Assembly (NCBI GenBank): GCA_020845495.1
Contig: JADLFM010000166.1
Span: 124,001-188,000, forward strand
Length of the DNA: 64,000 bases
Reading direction: 5' to 3'
Origin: Chloroflexota bacterium
Lineage (GTDB): Bacteria; Chloroflexota; UBA6077; JACCZL01
This document shows positions 60,764 through 64,000 of this stretch, in pieces (positions within the stretch are counted from its first letter, which is position 1; every line of letters starts with the position of its first letter). Below the pieces are notes generated by a model, which saw nothing but the letters and a program-made list of their open reading frames with translations, made no database searches and was not told the origin of the DNA. The translations under genes were made by a program, and so were the position numbers.

Positions 60764-63028
60764 ATGCCCTCGACAGCACGCATTGGCCCACGCGAGGGCT
60801 GGTTGTCCGTCATTCTGCTCGCCAGCGTCCTGTGGGCCGTCGTGCATTCGGTCTACGAAGCTGGCTGGACCGACAACCTCGATTCGCTGGTGCCGCTGGC
60901 GTGGTTCGGGCTGCTGGCAGGACTGGCCGCCGCCAAGAGCGGGCTGCGGCGCGGCGCGGCTATCGGTCTTGGCGTCGTGCTCGGGATCGAGGCGCTGGTG
61001 CTCGTGTTCGGGAACCGGATGCCGGACGGACCATGGGAGGAGCGGCTCGGGGAACTGTTCGGCCAGATCGGCGCCTGGGTGTACACGGCCATCTGGGGGG
61101 GCAACAGCCGCGACAACCTGATGTTCGCGATCGTGATGGGCGCGCTCGCGTTCGGGCTCGGCTTCGGCAACGCATGGCTCGTCTTCAAGGCCGGGCGCGG
61201 CGGTCTCGCCGTCATTATCGCCGCCGCGCTGCTGCTACTGCATCTCTCGTACAGCTACGCGAGCCTCAACTACCACTTCTACTTCTTGGTGTTCACCGGC
61301 CTGCTGCTGCTGGTGCGCCTGGAGCTGTCCCGGCGTCAGCAGTTCTGGTCCCACCAGGGCCTGGTGGTGCAGGGCCACGTGGTCCGGAACGTGGTCTTGA
61401 CCAGCGCTGCCGCCATTGTCCTGGTGATCGTGGCGGCGCAACAGGGACCGACTGACCGACCCGTCGACCTGTTCGACCCGGTCTGGTCGCGCTTCGTGGA
61501 CGTCTGGCAGCGCGGGCAGGGGCACGTGGACCGGCTGTTCGGCGGCGTCCAGGGACCGCCTGTCGTGGTCGTGGGGCTGGCGTTCGGAAACACTATGCAG
61601 CCACGCGAGGGCTTCGAGCTTGGGACAGCACCCGTCTTGAAGATCGAGGCGCCGATCTCACGCTACTGGCGGACGATGTCGTATGCGGTCTACACCGGGC
61701 AGGGGATGGTCAGCGGCGACGTGTACGGCGACCGCTTCGAGAGCGATGCTCCGCTACCGCTGCCGTTCGGCGCGAATGAGGCGCGAGAGGAGGTCGCCCA
61801 GCGGGTGACGGTGCTGGCCCAGCAGTCCAACCTCGTGTTCTCAGCCGACTCGCCGGTTCGAGTGGACGCCCCCACGCTGGTGGAGTGGCGCGAGGCCAAG
61901 GATGATCCGGCGGTCGTGCGGCTGGCGAACCTGCTGCGCAAGGGACAGCAGTACACGGTCGTCTCGGCCATCTCGATGGCGACCGAGGCGCAGCTTCGGC
62001 AGGCTGGCGACACCTACCCTCAGGGTGTGCAGAAGTATCTCCAACTCCCGGATGAGCTTCCGGACCGGGTGCGGACACGGGCGACCGAGATCACCGCGAG
62101 CGCGCCAGACTCGTATGACAAGGCGCTGGCTATCGAAGCGTACCTCCGCTCGCTCTCTTACGATACTGGCGTTCCGCGCCCGCCGTCCGACCGAGACTGG
62201 GTCGACTACACGCTGTTCGACGCGCAGGGCGGATACGCCGATTCGCTGGCGACGGCGATGACGGTGATGCTACGGTCGGTCGGCGTACCGGCTCGCGTTG
62301 TCACCGGCTTCGCGCCCGGCCAGTACGACGAGAACGAGGGAGCCTTCATCCTCTACGAGAGTGAAGCGCACGCCTGGACCGAAGTCTTCTTCCCGCGCTA
62401 CGGCTGGATGCCGTTCGAGCCGAGCGCGATTCGAACCCTGCCATTCCGTCTGAGCGACGCGTCGTCGATGTCCGATCTGCCCTTGGATGGCTCGTACTAC
62501 GGCGAGAGCCCGGACGACTTCTTCGACGAGCCGCTCTACGGCGGGACGTTCGGCGACCTGCCGCCACCGCTCCCAGAGCGCCGCGACGAGATCTGGATCG
62601 CCGGGCTAGCCGTCGTTCTTGCGCTCTCGGTGCTGGCCGGCGGCGCGTGGTTCGGGGCCGGGCTGCTCCTCCAACGTGGATTGACCACGCTGCCCTGGCA
62701 CGTGCGCTGGTACGGCCAGTTCCGACGCCTGGCGGCCTGGGCAGGGCTGGCCGGACGACCGTCACAAACACCGTACGAATACGCCGACTGGCTGGCGTCG
62801 CGCTATCCGGGTACCAAGACGATGGTGCGGCCTATCGCCGAGGTGTACGTCGAGGGTCTGTACAGCGGCCACGAACCAGGACCAGAACAACTGGCTCGCG
62901 CGTCACGGGCCTGGGAGCAGGTCCGTCGGCCGCTCGCGCGACGGGTCTTCTTGCGCTGGATCATCTCCGCGCGCGAGCGTCTCGCGGCCGCCTGGGAGCG
63001 GATGCCGCGACGGCGGCGCACTGCTTGA
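60764..63028 (+). CDS. Transglutaminase-like membrane protein, catalytic Cys missing
   Basis: A 754-residue polytopic protein of the DUF3488/TgpA type. About six hydrophobic helices occupy the first 240 residues. An extracytoplasmic part with a transglutaminase-core region follows (about 430-580), then a further helix (about 609-632) and a C-terminal DUF4129-like tail (YEYADWLASRYPG). In the core, GYADSLATAMTVMLRSVGVPARVVTG aligns with a segment where family members have GYC; the Cys position is Ala492. The His (SEAHAWTEVFF) remains, and FEPS has Glu where Asp is usual. It is probably not a working transglutaminase. Third gene of the MoxR/DUF58 trio. Confidence 0.85.
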   Translation: MPSTARIGPREGWLSVILLASVLWAVVHSVYEAGWTDNLDSLVPLAWFGLLAGLAAAKSGLRRGAAIGLGVVLGIEALVLVFGNRMPDGPWEERLGELFGQIGAWVYTAIWGGNSRDNLMFAIVMGALAFGLGFGNAWLVFKAGRGGLAVIIAAALLLLHLSYSYASLNYHFYFLVFTGLLLLVRLELSRRQQFWSHQGLVVQGHVVRNVVLTSAAAIVLVIVAAQQGPTDRPVDLFDPVWSRFVDVWQRGQGHVDRLFGGVQGPPVVVVGLAFGNTMQPREGFELGTAPVLKIEAPISRYWRTMSYAVYTGQGMVSGDVYGDRFESDAPLPLPFGANEAREEVAQRVTVLAQQSNLVFSADSPVRVDAPTLVEWREAKDDPAVVRLANLLRKGQQYTVVSAISMATEAQLRQAGDTYPQGVQKYLQLPDELPDRVRTRATEITASAPDSYDKALAIEAYLRSLSYDTGVPRPPSDRDWVDYTLFDAQGGYADSLATAMTVMLRSVGVPARVVTGFAPGQYDENEGAFILYESEAHAWTEVFFPRYGWMPFEPSAIRTLPFRLSDASSMSDLPLDGSYYGESPDDFFDEPLYGGTFGDLPPPLPERRDEIWIAGLAVVLALSVLAGGAWFGAGLLLQRGLTTLPWHVRWYGQFRRLAAWAGLAGRPSQTPYEYADWLASRYPGTKTMVRPIAEVYVEGLYSGHEPGPEQLARASRAWEQVRRPLARRVFLRWIISARERLAAAWERMPRRRRTA

Positions 63029-63053
63029 CACCTTTTTGTCCTTCCTCTACGAT
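63025..63053 (+). promoter_or_regulatory. Sigma-70 promoter of gcvT, predicted leaderless
   Basis: TTGACA (63025-63030) and TACGAT (63048-63053) are separated by 17 nt. The start site would fall about 2 nt before the gcvT ATG at 63062. The -35 overlaps the preceding stop codon. Confidence 0.6.
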
Positions 63054-63061
63054 GCCGCCGT

Positions 63062-64000
63062 ATGACACTCGATCGACCGTCCGACGCTGGGCTGCTCGAA
63101 ACGGCCCTTCATGAGCGCCATGTCGCCGCCGGCGCCCGCATGGTGGATTTCGGCGGCTGGGATATGCCGATCCAGTACGGCAGCATTCGCGCCGAGCATA
63201 CGGCCGTCCGCACCGCGGTCGGGGTGTTCGACCTGTCCCATATGGGGCGGCTCTACGTGCACGGTGCACAGGCCCTCGATCTCGTCCAGGGGCTGACGGT
63301 CAATGACGCCGGCCGACTGGCCGTTGGGCGGGCGCAGTACTCGTTGATCTGTGGCGACGACGGCCGCATCCTCGACGACATCCTCGTCTACAACCTGGGC
63401 GATCAGTACTTGCTCGTCGTCAACGCATCGAACCGTCTGAAGCTCCTCGAGTGGATCGAGGAGCGGCGTCAGGGGCCGCTGGCGGGCCTGGATGCGACGG
63501 TCGAGGACGCCACGTTCGCAACCGTGATGATCGGGTTCCAGGGGCCGGCATCAGCGGCATTGCTCCAACTCCTGGCCGACGTGTCTCTGGACGATCTTCG
63601 GTACTACGCGGCAATTCAGGGGACAGTAGCGGGTCGGTCGGGGCTGATCGCACGCACCGGCTACACCGGCGAAGACGGCTTCGAAGTGATTGTCTCCCGT
63701 ACCGATGGCGAGGCCACCTGGGATACGCTGTTGGAGGCGCGGGCCGGGGTCACCCCGATGGCCTGTGGCCTGGGAGCGCGCGACACCCTTCGGCTGGAAG
63801 CCGGCATGCCGCTCTATGGCCACGAGATAGACGAGTCGCACAACCCCTACGAGGCCAGGCTCGGTCGAGTTGTGAAACTCGATAAGGGGCCGTTCGCCGG
63901 CCGTGACGCACTCCGCCAGATCAGCGAGCACGGTGCCGACAGAACCTTGATCGCCTTCGAGTTGACGGCGGGCGGGGTGCCGCGCCAGGGGTATCCGATT
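63062..64000 (+). CDS. gcvT: Glycine cleavage system T protein (5' part; cut by window end)
   Basis: At least 313 residues, open to the window end, so the C-terminal part is missing. Aminomethyltransferase moves the methylene group from the H protein to tetrahydrofolate. The N-terminal region [44 protein letters not shown] is diagnostic. [27 protein letters not shown] (with the substrate-pocket residues) and [24 protein letters not shown] are typical of GcvT. The ATG at 63062 has no Shine-Dalgarno; the promoter placement suggests a leaderless message. The rest of the gcv genes may follow outside the window. Confidence 0.95.
   Translation, partial: MTLDRPSDAGLLETALHERHVAAGARMVDFGGWDMPIQYGSIRAEHTAVRTAVGVFDLSHMGRLYVHGAQALDLVQGLTVNDAGRLAVGRAQYSLICGDDGRILDDILVYNLGDQYLLVVNASNRLKLLEWIEERRQGPLAGLDATVEDATFATVMIGFQGPASAALLQLLADVSLDDLRYYAAIQGTVAGRSGLIARTGYTGEDGFEVIVSRTDGEATWDTLLEARAGVTPMACGLGARDTLRLEAGMPLYGHEIDESHNPYEARLGRVVKLDKGPFAGRDALRQISEHGADRTLIAFELTAGGVPRQGYPI

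Overview
The window is one contiguous, gene-dense stretch of bacterial chromosome, strongly G+C rich by eye. It has frequent GTG and TTG starts, many 4-nt ATGA/GTGA gene overlaps and clear Shine-Dalgarno sequences. No rRNA operon, transposase, phage gene or CRISPR array was seen. Gene content points to Chloroflexota, probably a Thermomicrobia/Sphaerobacter-like lineage: soluble GAF-type histidine kinases, a PucR regulator beside glnA, a sugar ABC transporter with a Tat-type lipoprotein, RodZ next to RimO, and a MoxR/DUF58/transglutaminase-like operon after secA. This placement is inference; there is no 16S gene here to test it.

Layout. 1-7.9 kb: accessory metabolism (methyltransferase, GT39-like membrane glycosyltransferase, galactonate-dehydratase-like enolase-superfamily enzyme, LDH2-family dehydrogenase, and a two-subunit ThDP decarboxylase resembling sulfopyruvate decarboxylase). 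8-13.4 kb: signalling (hybrid kinase, OmpR-family regulator, GAF kinase) and a seven-iron ferredoxin whose promoter carries direct repeats that look like an OmpR/PhoB-type operator. 13.5-24.5 kb: a lipoprotein, PAP2 phosphatase, 3-hydroxyacyl-CoA dehydrogenase, HAD phosphatase, FolC, a secreted TIM-barrel-like protein, tRNA-Ser, TrmD, a zincin, a 37-residue membrane peptide coupled to a CNNM/CorC protein, GlmU and tRNA-Gln. 24.7-26.9 kb: a fusion of a complete cystathionine gamma-synthase/lyase-type PLP enzyme with two NifU-like domains, next to a small Cys-rich protein. This fusion is the most unusual item in the window. 27.3-31.5 kb: rodZ-like, rimO, recA, recX. 31.9-35.3 kb: ABC sugar importer genes without an ATPase. 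35.3-38.5 kb: glnA and a PucR regulator.

38.6-48 kb is a compact pyrimidine operon (leader ORF, pyrR, pyrB, pyrC, carA, carB, pyrK, pyrD). It is headed by an RNA element that matches the PyrR-binding consensus and lies directly on the Shine-Dalgarno of a 37-codon leader ORF. This arrangement predicts translational repression by PyrR passed on through coupled starts. 48-64 kb is housekeeping: TolB-like lipoprotein, M48 protease, FtsB-like protein, tilS, hpt, ftsH, prs, secA, the MoxR/DUF58/transglutaminase-like trio (its transglutaminase-like domain lacks the expected catalytic cysteine), and the start of gcvT, cut by the window end.

Two patterns recur across the window. Several housekeeping promoters (recA, pyr, ftsH, prs, secA) share an extended -10 element TG-N-TATAMT or close variants without a good -35. 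Perfect or near-perfect tandem duplications of 13-22 bp sit in leaders and intergenic regions.
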